64,000 nt of DNA. It comes from Pantoea vagans. GTDB lineage: Bacteria; Pseudomonadota; Gammaproteobacteria; Enterobacterales; Enterobacteriaceae. The notes beneath the pieces were generated by a model that was not told where the DNA came from, did not search any database, and worked only from the letters and a program-made list of their open reading frames with translations. The DNA is taken from NCBI RefSeq assembly GCF_001506165.1, contig NZ_CP011427.1, positions 4,249,265 through 4,313,264 on the forward strand, given 5' to 3'. Made by a program: the position numbers and the translations under genes. This document shows, in pieces, positions 10,511 to 22,130 of the stretch (positions within the stretch are counted from its first letter, which is position 1; every line of letters begins with the position of its first letter).

Positions 10511-11515
10511 ATGTTGAATACGCTGATCGTTGGTGCCAGTGGTTATGCTGGCGTAGAGCTTGCCACTTACCTGAATCGCCATCCGCATATGAACATAACC
10601 GCTTTGGCGGTTTCAGCGCAAAGCCCGGATGCCGGAAAATTACTGTCGGACCTGCATCCGCAGCTGAAAGGCATTGTGGATTTGCCACTGCAGCCGTTGA
10701 GTGATGCCTCAGAATGGGCCGATAAAGTCGATGTGGTGTTCCTTTGCACTGCCCATGAAGTCAGCCACGATCTGGCACCAGGTTTCCTTCAAGCCGGTTG
10801 CGTAGTGTTCGATCTTTCCGGTGCGTTCCGCGTCAACGACGAAGCTTTCTATACTCAATATTATGGTTTCAGCCATCAGCATCAGGAGTGGCTGGACAAA
10901 GCGGTCTACGGCCTGGCGGAATGGCAGCACGACAAAATTAAAGATGCACAGTTGGTCGCCGTGCCGGGTTGCTACCCAACGGCGGCTCAGCTGTCATTGA
11001 AACCGCTGGTTGAAGCGGGCCTGCTTAACGATGCACAGTGGCCAGTGATCAATGCCACCAGCGGCGTAAGCGGTGCAGGGCGTAAAGCCAATGTTGGCAC
11101 CAGCTTCTGTGAAGTGAGCCTGCAACCCTATGGGCTGTTTAACCACCGTCATCACCCTGAAATCGTTGCGCATTTGGGAACGCCAGTGATCTTCACGCCG
11201 CATCTGGGCAGCTTCCCGCGTGGTATTTTATCCACCACCACCTGCCGTCTGAAAGCCGGTGTGACGCAACAAGATGTCGCCGATGCTTTCCACAAGGCCT
11301 ATCACGACAAACCGCTGGTGCGCGTGTATGACAAAGGCGTGCCTGCGCTGAAAGGGGTGGTCGGTTTGCCGTTCTGCGATATCGGTTTTGCCATGCAAGG
11401 CGAGCACCTGATTGTGGTGGCGGCGGAAGATAACCTGCTGAAAGGTGCCTCTTCGCAGGCGGTTCAGTGTTTGAACATTCGTTTCGGCTTCCCCGAAACG
11501 CTGTCACTGATTTAA
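10511..11515 (+). CDS. argC: N-acetyl-gamma-glutamyl-phosphate reductase
   Basis: 334 residues from the ATG at 10511, the length and start ([14 protein letters not shown]) of E. coli ArgC. The reading frame stays open for 60 bases upstream, but that stretch carries no family sequence. It reduces N-acetylglutamyl phosphate with NADPH. The Rossmann motif is GASGYAG at 8-14 and the catalytic cysteine is C154 in [12 protein letters not shown]. It is the first gene of argCBGH, 15 bases before argB, and is repressed by ArgR. Confidence 0.96.
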   Translation: MLNTLIVGASGYAGVELATYLNRHPHMNITALAVSAQSPDAGKLLSDLHPQLKGIVDLPLQPLSDASEWADKVDVVFLCTAHEVSHDLAPGFLQAGCVVFDLSGAFRVNDEAFYTQYYGFSHQHQEWLDKAVYGLAEWQHDKIKDAQLVAVPGCYPTAAQLSLKPLVEAGLLNDAQWPVINATSGVSGAGRKANVGTSFCEVSLQPYGLFNHRHHPEIVAHLGTPVIFTPHLGSFPRGILSTTTCRLKAGVTQQDVADAFHKAYHDKPLVRVYDKGVPALKGVVGLPFCDIGFAMQGEHLIVVAAEDNLLKGASSQAVQCLNIRFGFPETLSLI

Positions 11516-11530
11516 AGGACGGAAACTGCA

Positions 11531-12304
11531 ATGAATCCATTGATCATTAAACTGGGTGGCGTGTTGCTGGATAGCGAAGAAGCGCTGGCCCGTCTGTTTG
11601 ATGCCCTGCTGGCGTATCGTAATGAATATCAGCGTCCGCTGATCATTGTGCACGGTGGCGGTTGCCTGGTTGACGAGCTGATGAAGAAGCTCGCCCTGCC
11701 AGTGAAAAAGAAGAACGGATTGCGCGTGACGCCAGCCGATCAGATTGACATTATTACCGGTGCCCTGGCCGGTACTGCCAACAAAACGCTGTTAGCGTGG
11801 GCAAAGAAATACGGCATTGGCGCAGTGGGCTTATGCCTCGGCGATGCTGGCCTGGTGAATGTGGCGCAGTTCGACGAAGAGCTCGGTCACGTGGGCAATG
11901 CCACGCCTGGCAATCCTGCGCTGGTGAATACCTTATTAAGTGCAGGCTACATGCCAGTGATCAGTTCAATTGGTATCACTGATGGCGGTGACTTGATGAA
12001 CGTCAATGCTGACCAGGCGGCGACGGCGCTGGCGGCAACTATCGGTGCTGATTTGGTTCTGTTGTCTGACGTGAGCGGTATTCTCGATGGCAAAGGTCAG
12101 CGCATCGAAGAGATGACAGCAGAGAAAGCAGAGCAGTTGATTGCTCAAGGCATTATTACTGATGGCATGATCGTGAAAGTGAACGCGGCGCTCGACGCAG
12201 CGCGTACGCTGGGTCGCCCGGTTGATATTGCTAGCTGGCGTCATGCTGAACAGCTGCCAACCCTTTTCAACGGCGTGTCGATTGGCACCCGGATTCTCGC
12301 ATAA
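11531..12304 (+). CDS. argB: N-acetylglutamate kinase
   Basis: 257 residues (E. coli 258). It is an amino-acid kinase fold enzyme phosphorylating N-acetyl-L-glutamate. [10 protein letters not shown] at the N-terminus holds the phosphate-contacting lysine K8, and IIVHGGG near residue 38 is the glycine-rich loop. It lacks the N-terminal extension of arginine-feedback-inhibited forms. Spacers of 15 bases on each side connect it to argC and argG. Confidence 0.97.
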   Translation: MNPLIIKLGGVLLDSEEALARLFDALLAYRNEYQRPLIIVHGGGCLVDELMKKLALPVKKKNGLRVTPADQIDIITGALAGTANKTLLAWAKKYGIGAVGLCLGDAGLVNVAQFDEELGHVGNATPGNPALVNTLLSAGYMPVISSIGITDGGDLMNVNADQAATALAATIGADLVLLSDVSGILDGKGQRIEEMTAEKAEQLIAQGIITDGMIVKVNAALDAARTLGRPVDIASWRHAEQLPTLFNGVSIGTRILA

Positions 12305-12319
12305 TCAAGGATTTAAGAC

Positions 12320-13537
12320 ATGAGCACGCAAAAGATTAAGAAAATCGTTCTGGCCTATTCCGGCGGTCTGGATACTTCAGCCATCATTCCATGGTTGAAA
12401 GAGAATTACGGCGATTGTGAAGTGGTGGCATTCGTGGCCAACATTGGTCAGGACCCAGCCGATCTGGAAGGCGTTGAGAAGAAAGCGCTGCAGTCTGGTG
12501 CTTCTGAATGCCACGTAGCTGACCTGCGTGAAGAGTTCATCAGCGAATACGTTTATCCTGTGCTGCAGACTGGCGCACTGTACGAAGGCACCTACCTGCT
12601 GGGTACCTCAATGGCACGTCCTATCATCGCTAAAGCGCAGGTTGAGCTGGCGCTGAAAGTCGGCGCAGACGCGCTGTGCCACGGTGCGACCGGTAAAGGT
12701 AACGATCAGGTGCGTTTCGAAACCACCTACACCGCACTGGCACCACAGCTGAAAGTGGTTGCGCCATGGCGTGAGTGGGACCTGCGTTCACGTGAAGCCC
12801 TGTTGGATTACCTGAAAGTACGCAACATCCCAACTACCGCTTCGCTGGAAAAAATCTACAGCCGTGACGAGAACGCATGGCACATCTCCACCGAAGGCGG
12901 CGTACTGGAAAGCCCAGCGAACGCACCGAACAAAGATTGCTGGGTATGGACCGTTGATCCACTGGAAGCGCCAGACCAGCCAGAGAACGTGACCGTCACC
13001 GTTGAGAAAGGCCGTGTGGTTGCCGTAAACGGTGAGAAGCTGAGTCCGTTCCAGTGCCTGGAAAAACTGAATGTGCTGGGCGCGAAGCACGGCGTGGGCC
13101 GTATTGATATCGTGGAAAACCGCCTGGTGGGTATTAAGTCTCGCGGCTGCTATGAAACCCCTGGCGGCACCATCATGGTTAACGCCCTGCGTGCGGTTGA
13201 GCAGCTGGTGCTGGATCGTGATAGCTTCAAATGGCGTGAGCAGTTGGGCCATGAGATGTCTTACGTAGTTTACGACGGTCGTTGGTTCGCGCCACTGCGT
13301 AAATCTATCCAGGCGGCAGCTGAATCACTGGCAGAAGAAGTGAATGGCGAAGTGGTACTGCAGCTGTATAAAGGCCAGGCGACCGCGATTCAGAAAACCT
13401 CTGCTAACAGCCTGTACTCTGAAGAATTCGCGACCTTCGGCGAGGACGAAGTGTACGACCACAGCCACGCGGGCGGCTTCATCCGTCTGTTCTCTCTCTC
13501 TTCACGCATCCGTGCACTGAACGAGCAGAAGAAGTAA
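12320..13537 (+). CDS. argG: Argininosuccinate synthase (about 405-residue type)
   Basis: 405 residues. It joins citrulline and aspartate with ATP. The PP-loop [10 protein letters not shown] is at residues 11-20, and the substrate motifs [14 protein letters not shown] and [11 protein letters not shown] follow. This is the roughly 400-residue form common in Yersinia, Serratia and Erwiniaceae; E. coli ArgG is about 447 residues and lies far from argCBH. Its position inside the arg operon therefore separates this organism from the E. coli group. Confidence 0.96.
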   Translation: MSTQKIKKIVLAYSGGLDTSAIIPWLKENYGDCEVVAFVANIGQDPADLEGVEKKALQSGASECHVADLREEFISEYVYPVLQTGALYEGTYLLGTSMARPIIAKAQVELALKVGADALCHGATGKGNDQVRFETTYTALAPQLKVVAPWREWDLRSREALLDYLKVRNIPTTASLEKIYSRDENAWHISTEGGVLESPANAPNKDCWVWTVDPLEAPDQPENVTVTVEKGRVVAVNGEKLSPFQCLEKLNVLGAKHGVGRIDIVENRLVGIKSRGCYETPGGTIMVNALRAVEQLVLDRDSFKWREQLGHEMSYVVYDGRWFAPLRKSIQAAAESLAEEVNGEVVLQLYKGQATAIQKTSANSLYSEEFATFGEDEVYDHSHAGGFIRLFSLSSRIRALNEQKK

Positions 13538-13564
13538 TACCGCAGCAGAGACGATTTTTTGCAA

Positions 13565-13590
13565 GGGCGGCCGCGAGCCGCCCTTTCTTT
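13565..13590 (+). terminator. Terminator-like hairpin inside the arg operon (argG/argH)
   Basis: GGGCGGC, a 5-base loop and GCCGCCC at 13565-13583 are followed by TTTCTTT. It lies 27 bases after argG and 24 before argH. A strong intrinsic terminator here would lower argH expression or mark a processing point. Confidence 0.65.
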
Positions 13591-13613
13591 AACAGAATTC
13601 AGGAGTAAAGCAG

Positions 13614-14987
13614 ATGGCACTTTGGGGCGGACGTTTTTCGCAGGCAGCAGACCAACGGTTCAAACAATTCAATGACTCACTGCGTTTTGACTATCGTCTG
13701 GCTGAGCAGGACATCACCGGGTCGATTGCGTGGTCAAAAGCGCTGGTGACCGTCAATGTGCTGAGCAGCGAAGAACAACAGCAGCTGGAAGCCGCATTAA
13801 ATGAACTGCTGGCAGAAGTGCGCGCCAATCCAGAGCAGATTTTGCAAAGCGACGCAGAAGATATTCACAGCTGGGTTGAGGGCAAACTGATCGACAAAGT
13901 TGGCGCACTCGGTAAAAAACTGCATACCGGCCGTAGCCGTAACGATCAGGTCGCGACCGATCTCAAACTGTGGTGCAAAGAGCAGGTTGCGCTGCTGCTT
14001 GAAGCAACGCGTGAGCTGCAATCGGCTTTGGTGGCGACCGCAGAAGCCAATCAAGACGCAGTCATGCCGGGTTACACGCACTTGCAGCGTGCACAGCCGG
14101 TGACCTTTGCGCACTGGTGTCTGGCCTATGTTGAGATGCTGGCGCGTGATGAAAGCCGCTTGCAGGATACCCTGAAGCGTCTGGATGTCAGCCCGCTGGG
14201 CTGTGGCGCACTGGCTGGCACTGCGTATGAAATCGACCGTCAGCAGCTGGCGGGCTGGTTAGGTTTCGCCTCTGCCACCCGCAACAGCCTTGATACCGTG
14301 TCTGACCGCGATCACGTACTGGAGCTGCTGTCTGACGCATCGATCGGTATGGTGCACCTGTCACGCTTTGCTGAAGACCTGATTTTCTTCAACACCGGTG
14401 AAGCGGGCTTCCTTGAACTGTCTGACAAGGTGACGTCTGGCTCCTCACTGATGCCGCAGAAGAAAAACCCGGATGCGCTGGAACTGATTCGCGGCAAATG
14501 TGGCCGTGTGCAGGGCGCGTTGACCGGCATGATGATGACGCTGAAAGGTCTGCCACTGGCTTACAACAAAGACATGCAGGAAGATAAAGAAGGGCTGTTC
14601 GATGCGCTGGATACCTGGGGAGACTGCCTGCATATGGCGGTGCTGGTGCTGGACGGCATTCAGGTAAAACGTCCACGTTGCCAGGAGGCAGCAGAGCAAG
14701 GTTATGCTAACTCCACTGAGCTGGCGGACTATCTGGTGGCGAAGGGCGTACCTTTCCGTGAAGCACACCACATTGTGGGTGAAACAGTGGTAGAAGCGAT
14801 CAAACAGGGCGTCGCGCTGGAAGCGTTAAGCCTGGCGCAGCTGAAGCAGTTCAGTGCGGTGATTGAGGACGATGTCTATCCGATCCTGTCACTGCAATCG
14901 TGCCTGGATAAGCGTAACGCCCAAGGCGGTGTGGCACCACAACAGGTGGCGTTCGCCATCAGCGAAGCGAAAAAGCGTTTAAGCTGA
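13614..14987 (+). CDS. argH: Argininosuccinate lyase
   Basis: 457 residues, the E. coli length. It splits argininosuccinate into arginine and fumarate, the last step. The superfamily signature [16 protein letters not shown] is at 275-290 with the catalytic serine in it, and the base region [10 protein letters not shown] is near 153-162. It is the last gene of argCBGH, separated from argG by 76 bases holding a terminator-like hairpin. The next structure downstream is a terminator pointing the other way, assigned here to an sRNA candidate. Confidence 0.97.
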   Translation: MALWGGRFSQAADQRFKQFNDSLRFDYRLAEQDITGSIAWSKALVTVNVLSSEEQQQLEAALNELLAEVRANPEQILQSDAEDIHSWVEGKLIDKVGALGKKLHTGRSRNDQVATDLKLWCKEQVALLLEATRELQSALVATAEANQDAVMPGYTHLQRAQPVTFAHWCLAYVEMLARDESRLQDTLKRLDVSPLGCGALAGTAYEIDRQQLAGWLGFASATRNSLDTVSDRDHVLELLSDASIGMVHLSRFAEDLIFFNTGEAGFLELSDKVTSGSSLMPQKKNPDALELIRGKCGRVQGALTGMMMTLKGLPLAYNKDMQEDKEGLFDALDTWGDCLHMAVLVLDGIQVKRPRCQEAAEQGYANSTELADYLVAKGVPFREAHHIVGETVVEAIKQGVALEALSLAQLKQFSAVIEDDVYPILSLQSCLDKRNAQGGVAPQQVAFAISEAKKRLS

Positions 14988-14989
14988 TG

Positions 14990-15140
14990 AAAAAAAAGCG
15001 GGCTCCTTTTCGGTAGCCCGCCAACCTCTAGCTTCAGAATTACATGTTGTTATAGGCACATCATCAAGGGCTGGCACTCCCGGCCAACACCACGATTTTT
15101 CAAGCTGATTGCAGGTGATGCTCCATGTCATCTCAGCTTC
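14990..15140 (-). ncRNA. oxyS: Candidate OxyS-like small RNA
   Basis: Between argH and oxyR, where E. coli encodes OxyS on the strand opposite oxyR, the reverse strand carries a strong intrinsic terminator: GCGGGCT (15021-15015), a loop, AGCCCGC (15004-14998) and eight T (14997-14990). No protein gene on this strand needs it. Upstream in the same direction are a stem-loop with arms AAGCTGA (15139-15133) and TCAGCTT (15108-15102), a small GGC/GCC stem and an A/U-rich single-stranded stretch. That is the order in OxyS, but at about 150 nt it is longer than the 109 nt of E. coli OxyS and primary sequence is not conserved. The 5' end is an estimate. Confidence 0.5.
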
Positions 15141-15253
15141 TTTTCTACATTGCTTCGTATGGTCGGTATTATTCCTGTTCATTGCTTGATAGGGCTAATC
15201 GTTCATTGCTATTCTATCTATCGCCACGGGCTATCGTGGTTTGGAGGATATCA

Positions 15254-16171
15254 ATGAACATTCGTGATCTGGAGTATCTGGTTTCGCTTGCGGAGCATCG
15301 CCATTTCCGGCGTGCAGCTGACGCTTGTCATGTCAGCCAACCCACCTTAAGTGGACAGATTCGTAAGCTGGAAGATGAACTGGGTGTGATGCTGCTGGAA
15401 CGTACCAGCCGTAAGGTGTTATTTACGCAGGCTGGCTTGTTGCTGGTGGACCAGGCACGAACCGTGTTGCGTGAAGTGAAAGTGCTGAAAGAGATGGCGA
15501 GCCAACAGGGTGAAGCCATGTCCGGGCCGCTGCATATTGGTTTGATTCCGACTACCGGTCCTTACTTGCTGCCGCATATCATCCCTATGCTGCACAAGAC
15601 CTTCCCCAAACTCGAAATGTATCTGCATGAAGCGCAGACCCAGCAACTGCTGGCACAGCTCGACAGCGGTAAGCTGGATTGTGCCATTCTGGCGCTGGTC
15701 AAAGAGAGCGAAGCCTTCATTGAGGTACCGCTGTTCGACGAACCGATGAGACTGGCTGTCTATCAGGATCACCCGTGGCATGATCGCGATCGTGTCCCGA
15801 TGTCAGATCTGGCGGGCGAAAAGCTGCTGATGCTGGAAGATGGCCACTGCTTGCGCGATCAAGCCATGGGCTTCTGCTTCGAAGCGGGTGCAGATGAAGA
15901 TACCCATTTCCGCGCGACCAGTCTGGAAACACTGCGCAATATGGTCGCGGCGGGAAGCGGCATTACGCTGTTGCCCTCACTGGCGGTGCCAAATGAGCGA
16001 GTGCGTGACGGCGTGTGTTATCTGCCGTGCTATAAGCCGGTTCCACAGCGTACTATCGCACTGGTGTATCGTCCGGGTTCGCCTCTGCGCAGCCGCTATG
16101 AGCAGCTGGCAGAAGCAATTAAAACCCACATGCAGGGTTATCTGGGCACCACGTTAAAACAGGCGGTTTAA
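15254..16171 (+). CDS. oxyR: Hydrogen-peroxide sensor and regulator OxyR
   Basis: 305 residues from the ATG at 15254, matching E. coli OxyR; the open frame extends 43 codons upstream, but [10 protein letters not shown] is the family start and has GGAGG-type SD just before it. It is a LysR-type activator: helix-turn-helix at about 16-40 ([20 protein letters not shown]), and redox cysteines C199 and C208 in [14 protein letters not shown], which form the activating disulfide. The stop overlaps that of convergent sthA by 18 bases. ATAG/CTAT half sites occur at 15189-15235 upstream but I could not fit a full OxyR footprint. Confidence 0.97.
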   Translation: MNIRDLEYLVSLAEHRHFRRAADACHVSQPTLSGQIRKLEDELGVMLLERTSRKVLFTQAGLLLVDQARTVLREVKVLKEMASQQGEAMSGPLHIGLIPTTGPYLLPHIIPMLHKTFPKLEMYLHEAQTQQLLAQLDSGKLDCAILALVKESEAFIEVPLFDEPMRLAVYQDHPWHDRDRVPMSDLAGEKLLMLEDGHCLRDQAMGFCFEAGADEDTHFRATSLETLRNMVAAGSGITLLPSLAVPNERVRDGVCYLPCYKPVPQRTIALVYRPGSPLRSRYEQLAEAIKTHMQGYLGTTLKQAV

Positions 16172-17554
16172 CCCGTTAAGCGCGGCCACTCGGTAGGCTT
16201 CAGCCATGGTGGGATAGTTGAAGGTGGTATTCACGAAGTACTCAATCGTGTTGCCGCCGTTCTTCTGCTCCATAATGGCCTGGCCGATGTGAATAATCTC
16301 CGCGGCACGCTCGCCAAAGCAGTGAATCCCCAAAATCTCTTTGGTTTCGCGATGGAACAGGATTTTCAGGCTGCCCACGTGCATGCCGACAATCTGTGCG
16401 CGCGCCAGATGTTTAAACTGCGCGCGACCCACTTCATATGGCACTTTCATCGCGGTGAGCTGTTGCTCGGTTTTACCCACTGAACTGATCTCCGGAATGG
16501 TGTAAATCCCGGTAGGAATGTCTTCGATCAGATGCGCAGTGGCTTCGCCTTTGATGATGGCTTGCGCCGCAATACGGCCCTGATCGTACGCCGCTGAAGC
16601 CAGACTTGGGTAACCAATGACATCGCCCACGGCATAGATGTGTGGCTGTGCAGTCTGGTACATGCTGTTCACTTTCAACAGACCACGACCATCGGCTTCG
16701 AGGCCAACATTTTCCAGCGCCAGCGAATCCGTGTTACCGGTTCGGCCATTCGCGTACAGCAGGCAATCTGCTTTCACTTTTTTGCCTGACTTTAGGTGCA
16801 TGATCACGCCATCACTCACCCCTTCAATCTTCTCGAACTCTTCGTTGTGACGAATCACAACGCCGCTGTTCCAGAAGTGGTAGGAGAGCGAATCTGACAT
16901 TTCCTGATCGAGGAACGCCAGTAAACGATCGCGGGTGTTGATCAGATCGACTTTGACGTTGAGCCCACGGAAGATCGACGCGTATTCGCAACCAATCACA
17001 CCGGCGCCGTAAATAATCACATGGCCAGGTTCATGATGCAGATTAAGGATGGAGTCGGAGTCGTAAATGCGTGGGTGGGTAAAGTCGACGTCTGCTGGAT
17101 GGTACGGGCGTGAACCGCAGGCAATCACGAATTTTTCTGCGGTTAAGCGTTCGCGGGTGCCATCCGGTTGCTCAACCTCAATGGTGTTGGCGTCGACAAA
17201 ATGGGCATCGCCCTGATAAAGCTCACACCGGTTGCGCTCGTAAAAACCCTGACGCATCGCCGTTTGTTGGCTGATAACGTTTTCAGTGTGATTCAGAATG
17301 TCAGCAAATGAAGAACGCAGGAGTCGGGTGTGATCGCTATAAAGGGGGTTTTGATTGAACTCAATAATACGGCTGACAGCGTGACGCAAGGCTTTAGAAG
17401 GGATGGTTCCCCAGTGAGTACAACCGCCGCCGATGTTATGGTAGCGTTCGATCACTGCAATGCGCGCTCCCTGCTTTACCAGGCCCATTGCCGCACCTTC
17501 GCCGCCTGGACCGGAGCCAATCACAATGGCATCGTAATCGTAAGACTTTTGCAT
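16154..17554 (-). CDS. sthA: Soluble pyridine nucleotide transhydrogenase
   Basis: 466 residues, the E. coli length. It is a cytosolic flavoprotein that moves hydride from NADPH to NAD+. It has the FAD motif GSGPGGEG at 13-20 and the family's modified active-site motif [13 protein letters not shown], where the second redox cysteine is replaced by T50, as expected for SthA and unlike true disulfide reductases. A second Rossmann motif ([12 protein letters not shown]) binds the pyridine nucleotide. Its end overlaps oxyR convergently by 18 bases. Confidence 0.96.
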   Translation of the reverse strand: MQKSYDYDAIVIGSGPGGEGAAMGLVKQGARIAVIERYHNIGGGCTHWGTIPSKALRHAVSRIIEFNQNPLYSDHTRLLRSSFADILNHTENVISQQTAMRQGFYERNRCELYQGDAHFVDANTIEVEQPDGTRERLTAEKFVIACGSRPYHPADVDFTHPRIYDSDSILNLHHEPGHVIIYGAGVIGCEYASIFRGLNVKVDLINTRDRLLAFLDQEMSDSLSYHFWNSGVVIRHNEEFEKIEGVSDGVIMHLKSGKKVKADCLLYANGRTGNTDSLALENVGLEADGRGLLKVNSMYQTAQPHIYAVGDVIGYPSLASAAYDQGRIAAQAIIKGEATAHLIEDIPTGIYTIPEISSVGKTEQQLTAMKVPYEVGRAQFKHLARAQIVGMHVGSLKILFHRETKEILGIHCFGERAAEIIHIGQAIMEQKNGGNTIEYFVNTTFNYPTMAEAYRVAALNGLNRLF

Positions 17555-17747
17555 ACCAGTACGTCCTATTTTTCTATCACATTTTTACAACGAGATTCTA
17601 ACATCTCGCCGCGCACTTCTGAATTCTATCAGCGAAAATTGCCCAGTTTTGACAAAGCGTGAGGTTCACAGACGCTCACAAGTTTGCGCCACTGTACGCT
17701 GAAAAGTTTGTTATAGTGCCTGCAAGATCACTCAAAAGGCCGGGAAC

Positions 17748-18392
17748 ATGGGCGTCAGGGCGCAACAGAAAGAACGTACACGACGCTCACTGATTGAAGC
17801 AGCCTTCAGTCAGTTAAGTGCAGAAAGGAGTTTTGCCAGCCTGAGTTTGCGTGAAGTCGCGCGTGAAGCCGGGATTGCACCTACTTCATTTTATCGTCAC
17901 TTCAAAGATGTGGATGAGTTGGGTCTCACCATGGTCGATGAAAGTGGCTTGATGCTACGCCAGTTGATGCGCCAGGCGCGTCAGCGCATCGCGAAAGGCG
18001 GCAGCATCATCAAGACTTCCGTCTCCACTTTTATGGAATTCATCGGGAACAATCCCAATGCTTTTCGTCTCTTATTACGTGAACGCTCCGGAACCTCGGC
18101 GGCGTTTCGTGCCGCGGTCGCTCGTGAAATTCAGCACTTTATTGCTGAACTGGCCGATTATCTTGAGCTGGAAAATCGCATGCCGCGCAGTTTCACTGAA
18201 GCTCAGGCTGAAGCGATGGTCACCATCGTGTTTAGTGCAGGTGCTGAAGCGTTGGATGTGGATATCGAACAGCGTCGCAAGCTGGAAGATCGCCTGGTGC
18301 TGCAATTACGCATGATCGCCAAAGGTGCTTATTACTGGTATCGCCGGGAGCAGGAACGTCTGGCGGTCACCCTGGAAAAAACCGAAGAGTAA
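17748..18392 (+). CDS. fabR: TetR-family repressor of unsaturated fatty acid synthesis FabR
   Basis: 214 residues. The N-terminal TetR helix-turn-helix is at about 30-55 ([22 protein letters not shown]). FabR senses the ratio of unsaturated to saturated acyl chains and represses fabA and fabB. The gene is divergent from sthA, followed by yijD after 18 bases, as in E. coli. TATAGT at 17712-17717 may be its -10 element; no good -35 is visible. Confidence 0.95.
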   Translation: MGVRAQQKERTRRSLIEAAFSQLSAERSFASLSLREVAREAGIAPTSFYRHFKDVDELGLTMVDESGLMLRQLMRQARQRIAKGGSIIKTSVSTFMEFIGNNPNAFRLLLRERSGTSAAFRAAVAREIQHFIAELADYLELENRMPRSFTEAQAEAMVTIVFSAGAEALDVDIEQRRKLEDRLVLQLRMIAKGAYYWYRREQERLAVTLEKTEE

Positions 18393-18410
18393 TGTGATAA
18401 GGATAATGAA

Positions 18411-18767
18411 ATGATTGAGCAAAACCCTCGCGATAAAGGAACGTTGTTACTGGCTTTTATCACCGGTTTAGCGATCAACGGCTCCTTTTCGGTGCTGTTT
18501 AGTACTTTTGTACCCTTTTCGATTTTCCCGTTGATTGCTCTGGGCCTGGCGGCCTGGTGCCTGCATCAACGTTATCTGAACCGCAACATGCCGGACGGTA
18601 TGCCTTCACTGGCTGCGGCGTTTTTCCTGCTGGGCATTCTGGTGTATAGCGCGCTGGTGCGTGCTGAATATCCGGATATCGGCTCCAACTTTATCCCGAC
18701 CATTCTGATGGTGGCGTTGGTGTTCTGGATTGCCACTCGCTTCCGCCGCGCGAAGAATAAAAGCTAA
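18411..18767 (+). CDS. yijD: Inner-membrane protein YijD
   Basis: 118 residues with four hydrophobic segments: about 12-34, 38-53, 66-86 and 93-110. The N-terminus and the C-terminal basic tail (RFRRAKNKS) are polar. It is the conserved partner of fabR in enterics; its function is unknown. It is followed by a bidirectional terminator. Confidence 0.92.
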   Translation: MIEQNPRDKGTLLLAFITGLAINGSFSVLFSTFVPFSIFPLIALGLAAWCLHQRYLNRNMPDGMPSLAAAFFLLGILVYSALVRAEYPDIGSNFIPTILMVALVFWIATRFRRAKNKS

Positions 18768-18774
18768 AAACAAC

Positions 18775-18802
18775 AACGGGAACCACAGGGTTCCCGTTTT
18801 GT
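18775..18802. terminator. Bidirectional terminator between yijD and trmA
   Basis: AACGGGAACC at 18775-18784 pairs perfectly with GGTTCCCGTT at 18789-18798 over a 4-base loop; T-rich sequence follows on the + strand and on the reverse strand. Confidence 0.88.
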
Positions 18803-18803
18803 T

Positions 18804-19907
18804 TTACGCTTTGCGCGTCAGCCAGACACCGCATTCCATATGATGGGTGTAAGGGAACTGGTCGAACAGTGCCAGGCGCGAAATCTCGTGGGTCTCACCC
18901 AGCGTTGCCAGGTTATCGCACAGCGTTTGTGGGTTGCAGGAGATATAAAGGATGCTTGGATAGGCCTGCACCATTTTCACCGTTTCCTCATCCAGCCCGC
19001 TGCGTGGTGGATCGACAAAAATGGTTTCGCACTCATAACTCGTCAGATCGATGCCTTCTAAACGGTTAAAACTGCGCACGCCATTCATCGCCTGAGTAAA
19101 CTCTTCCGCCGCCATACGAATGATCTGCACATTATCAATGTGGTTGGCCGCAATGTTGTACTGCGCTGAGGCCACTGATGGCTTGGCAATTTCCGTCGCC
19201 AGTACGCGGCGGAAGTTACGCGCCAGTGCCAGCGAGAAGTTGCCGTTTCCGCAATACAGTTCCAGCAGATCGCCACGCGAACCTTGGGTGACGTCCAACG
19301 CCCACTCCAGCATCTGAATGTTCATGGCCGCATTGGGCTGAGTGAAGCTGTTTTCTACCTGGCGATAAATCATCTCTTTTCCTGCCACCGGCAGGCATTC
19401 ATCGACGTAGTCGCGATCGAGGCAGATTTTGGTCTTGGTTGCGCGTCCAATCAGCTGTAAGTCAATACCTTCGGCGCGCAGTGTGTCGCGCAGTACGGTC
19501 GCGGCTTCGGTCCAGTCTGCTTCGAGCTTGCGGTGGTATAACAGCGAAATCACGATCTGATTGCTCATCGTCGACAGGTAGTCGATCTGGAACAATTTAA
19601 AACGCAGCGCCGGGTTATCACGGATCGCCTCGATCAGTTTTGGCATCAGCTGGTTGATCAGTTCGCTGGCGGCAGGGAATTGATCCACACGAATGCGCTG
19701 CTTGGTTTCTTGATCAAAGATGATGTGATAGAGATCGTCACCCTCGTGCCAGATGCGGAATTCTGCGCGCATGCGATAGTGGCTGACCGGTGAGCGGAAC
19801 ACCTCCACGTCAGGCGCGGCAAAGGGCGCCATCATCGCCTGTAAACGGCTGACTTTCTCTGCCAGTTGCGCGTCGTATTGTTCAATCGGGAGCTGTTCGG
19901 GTGTCAT
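18804..19907 (-). CDS. trmA: tRNA/tmRNA (uracil-C5)-methyltransferase
   Basis: 367 residues from the ATG at 19907 ([14 protein letters not shown]), the family start with an AGGA ribosome site before it; the frame is open 15 codons further. TrmA makes 5-methyluridine 54 in the T-loop of tRNA. It has the SAM-binding [16 protein letters not shown], the [10 protein letters not shown] motif, and the nucleophilic cysteine in [11 protein letters not shown] near residue 323. The gene diverges from the btuB riboswitch region. Confidence 0.96.
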   Translation of the reverse strand: MTPEQLPIEQYDAQLAEKVSRLQAMMAPFAAPDVEVFRSPVSHYRMRAEFRIWHEGDDLYHIIFDQETKQRIRVDQFPAASELINQLMPKLIEAIRDNPALRFKLFQIDYLSTMSNQIVISLLYHRKLEADWTEAATVLRDTLRAEGIDLQLIGRATKTKICLDRDYVDECLPVAGKEMIYRQVENSFTQPNAAMNIQMLEWALDVTQGSRGDLLELYCGNGNFSLALARNFRRVLATEIAKPSVASAQYNIAANHIDNVQIIRMAAEEFTQAMNGVRSFNRLEGIDLTSYECETIFVDPPRSGLDEETVKMVQAYPSILYISCNPQTLCDNLATLGETHEISRLALFDQFPYTHHMECGVWLTRKA

Positions 19908-20020
19908 CTTCAATCCTGGTAATAAGCCTGCTTGCCGGGCGATTGTAGGCATTCACCTGCTGATGTCCAGTTCTGTGAGAGGAAGATGGCTTTCAGGCCT
20001 TCTTAACCTTAGACTGCGAC

Positions 20021-20184
20021 AGCCGGCCTCCTTGAGTTAAAAGGGAATCCAGTGCAAATCTGGAGCTGACGCGCAGCGGTAAATGAATGTCGTGGTGATC
20101 GCATCGATAAACACTGTCCTACGGGATGGGAAGTTTTTCACCATTTATGATTCTCAGCCCGAAGACCTGCCGGTGTGACGTCGC
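20021..20184 (+). promoter_or_regulatory. Cobalamin (adenosylcobalamin) riboswitch of btuB
   Basis: The leader shows the conserved core of the E. coli btuB riboswitch: GGGAATCCAGTGCAAATCTG, then GAGCTGACGCGCAGCGGTAA, a variable arm, GATGGGAAG, and the B12 box region CCCGAAGACCTGCCGG at 20159-20174. It lies about 75 bases before the chosen btuB start, so it probably sequesters the ribosome-binding site. Confidence 0.93.
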
Positions 20185-20258
20185 AACTACTACGATCATC
20201 GCGTGCTATCGATCGTGGGCCTGCGGCATCCTGCTTCGTCTTTTGGATGCTTACAAAA

Positions 20259-22130
20259 ATGAATAAAAGCAAAACCACGCTGTTTGCCTTCAGTGCAACG
20301 GCGCTTTCACTCTGGGCTGCATATGGATACGCTCAGGATGATGATACGCAAATCGTGACCGCTAACCGTTTCGCCCAGCCGGTGTCTTCAGTGCTGGCTC
20401 CCACTACCGTTGTCACCCGTGATGAGATTGATCGCTGGCAGGCTAAAAGCCTCACTGATGTTATGCGGCGCTTACCTGGCGTGGATATCGCGCAGAACGG
20501 TGGCCTTGGCCAATCCAGCTCAATGTTCATCCGTGGCACAAATTCAAGCCACGTGCTGGTGCTCATTGATGGCATTCGCCTTAATCAGGCAGGTATTTCC
20601 GGTTCATCTGATTTAAGCCAAATACCGTTGTCGCTGGTGCAACGCATCGAATATATCCGTGGTGCACGTTCTGCGGTGTATGGTTCTGATGCGATTGGTG
20701 GCGTGGTTAACATTATTACCGGTCGTGATAAACCGGGTACTACCTTGACCGCGGGGATGGGTTCAAAAGGCTACCAAAGCTACGACGGTTCTACGCAGCA
20801 AATGCTGGGCGATGCCACTAAGCTGACCATGGCAGGTAACTATACTTACACCAAGGGCTATGATGTGGTGGCCAATCTGCCTGATGTTTACGGCGATCCG
20901 GCACAGAAAGACCGCGACGGCTTTATGAGTAAGACGCTGTATGGGTCGTTAGAGCATCAGTTTAACGATCAATTTAGCGGGTTTGTCCGTGGCTATGGCT
21001 TCGATAATCGTACTGCTTACGACGGCTATCCGACTTACGTTGAACCCAACACCTTTGTTGATACTCGCCAGCTTTACAGCCAAACCTGGGATACCGGTTT
21101 GCGCTTCAATCAGGGCATCTATTCATCCCAGTTAATTGCCAGTTACAGCCATACCAAGGACTACAACTACAGCCCGCAGCTCGGTAAATATGATGCGACG
21201 GCGTCATTAGATGATGTGCAGCAATATAACCTGCAGTGGGGCAATACCGTTCAGGTAGGGCACGGAGCGGTGAGTGGAGGCGTGGACTGGCAGAAACAAA
21301 CTTCTGAACCCGGCACTAACTCCACTATTGAAGGTCAGGAGCAACGTAATACCGGTATTTATGCGACCGCGCAGCAGCAGTTTGGTAGTGTCACGCTGGA
21401 AGGTGCCGTACGTGGTGATGACAATAATGCTTTTGGCTGGCACAACACCTGGCAGAGCAGCGCTTCATGGGCGTTTGTTGACGGCTACAGTGTGTTTGCT
21501 TCTTATGGTACGGCCTTTAAATCGCCAAACCTGGGGCAGCTTTACAGCCAGACTTATGGCAACCCGGATCTGAAGCCAGAAAAAAGCAAGCAGTGGGAAG
21601 GTGGGTTTGAAGGTCTGACCGGGCCAGTCAACTGGCGTGTATCGGGTTATCGTAATGACATCGACAATCTAATCGATAGCGACCCAAGCACTTACGTTTA
21701 TTACAACATCAACAAAGCGCGTATCAAAGGTGTCGAAGCTACAGCGTCCTTCGACACTGGCCCATTGAGTCATCAGATCTCTTATGACTATGTTGATGCG
21801 CGCAATGCTGAAACCAACCAACAGCTGGTACGCCGTGCTAAGCAGCAGGTGAAATATCAACTCGACTGGACGATCTACGATTTTGACTGGTCCATTACCT
21901 ATCATTATCTGGGCGACCGTTACGACACCGACTATAACCACTCCTACACCGCGCAGCGCGTAAAATTGGGTGGAGTAAGTTTATGGGATCTTGCAGTGTC
22001 GTATCCGGTCACATCACAGCTCACCGTTCGTGGTAGAATTGCCAACCTGTTCGATAAAGACTACGAGACAGTGTATGGCTATCAAACTCCAGGAACGGAG
22101 TATTACCTCAGCGCCAGCTACAGCTTCTGA
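20259..22130 (+). CDS. btuB: Vitamin B12 outer-membrane TonB-dependent receptor
   Basis: About 623 residues. A Sec signal peptide starts at [10 protein letters not shown] and probably ends after YGYA (residue 25). The TonB box region [10 protein letters not shown] precedes the plug domain ([29 protein letters not shown]), and the 22-strand barrel ends in the aromatic C-terminus YSF. It binds cobalamin and takes it through the outer membrane with TonB. ATGs at 20247 and 20259 are both possible starts; the frame is open to 20175 but that part is riboswitch. The end overlaps murI by 56 bases, as in E. coli. Confidence 0.95.
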   Translation: MNKSKTTLFAFSATALSLWAAYGYAQDDDTQIVTANRFAQPVSSVLAPTTVVTRDEIDRWQAKSLTDVMRRLPGVDIAQNGGLGQSSSMFIRGTNSSHVLVLIDGIRLNQAGISGSSDLSQIPLSLVQRIEYIRGARSAVYGSDAIGGVVNIITGRDKPGTTLTAGMGSKGYQSYDGSTQQMLGDATKLTMAGNYTYTKGYDVVANLPDVYGDPAQKDRDGFMSKTLYGSLEHQFNDQFSGFVRGYGFDNRTAYDGYPTYVEPNTFVDTRQLYSQTWDTGLRFNQGIYSSQLIASYSHTKDYNYSPQLGKYDATASLDDVQQYNLQWGNTVQVGHGAVSGGVDWQKQTSEPGTNSTIEGQEQRNTGIYATAQQQFGSVTLEGAVRGDDNNAFGWHNTWQSSASWAFVDGYSVFASYGTAFKSPNLGQLYSQTYGNPDLKPEKSKQWEGGFEGLTGPVNWRVSGYRNDIDNLIDSDPSTYVYYNINKARIKGVEATASFDTGPLSHQISYDYVDARNAETNQQLVRRAKQQVKYQLDWTIYDFDWSITYHYLGDRYDTDYNHSYTAQRVKLGGVSLWDLAVSYPVTSQLTVRGRIANLFDKDYETVYGYQTPGTEYYLSASYSF

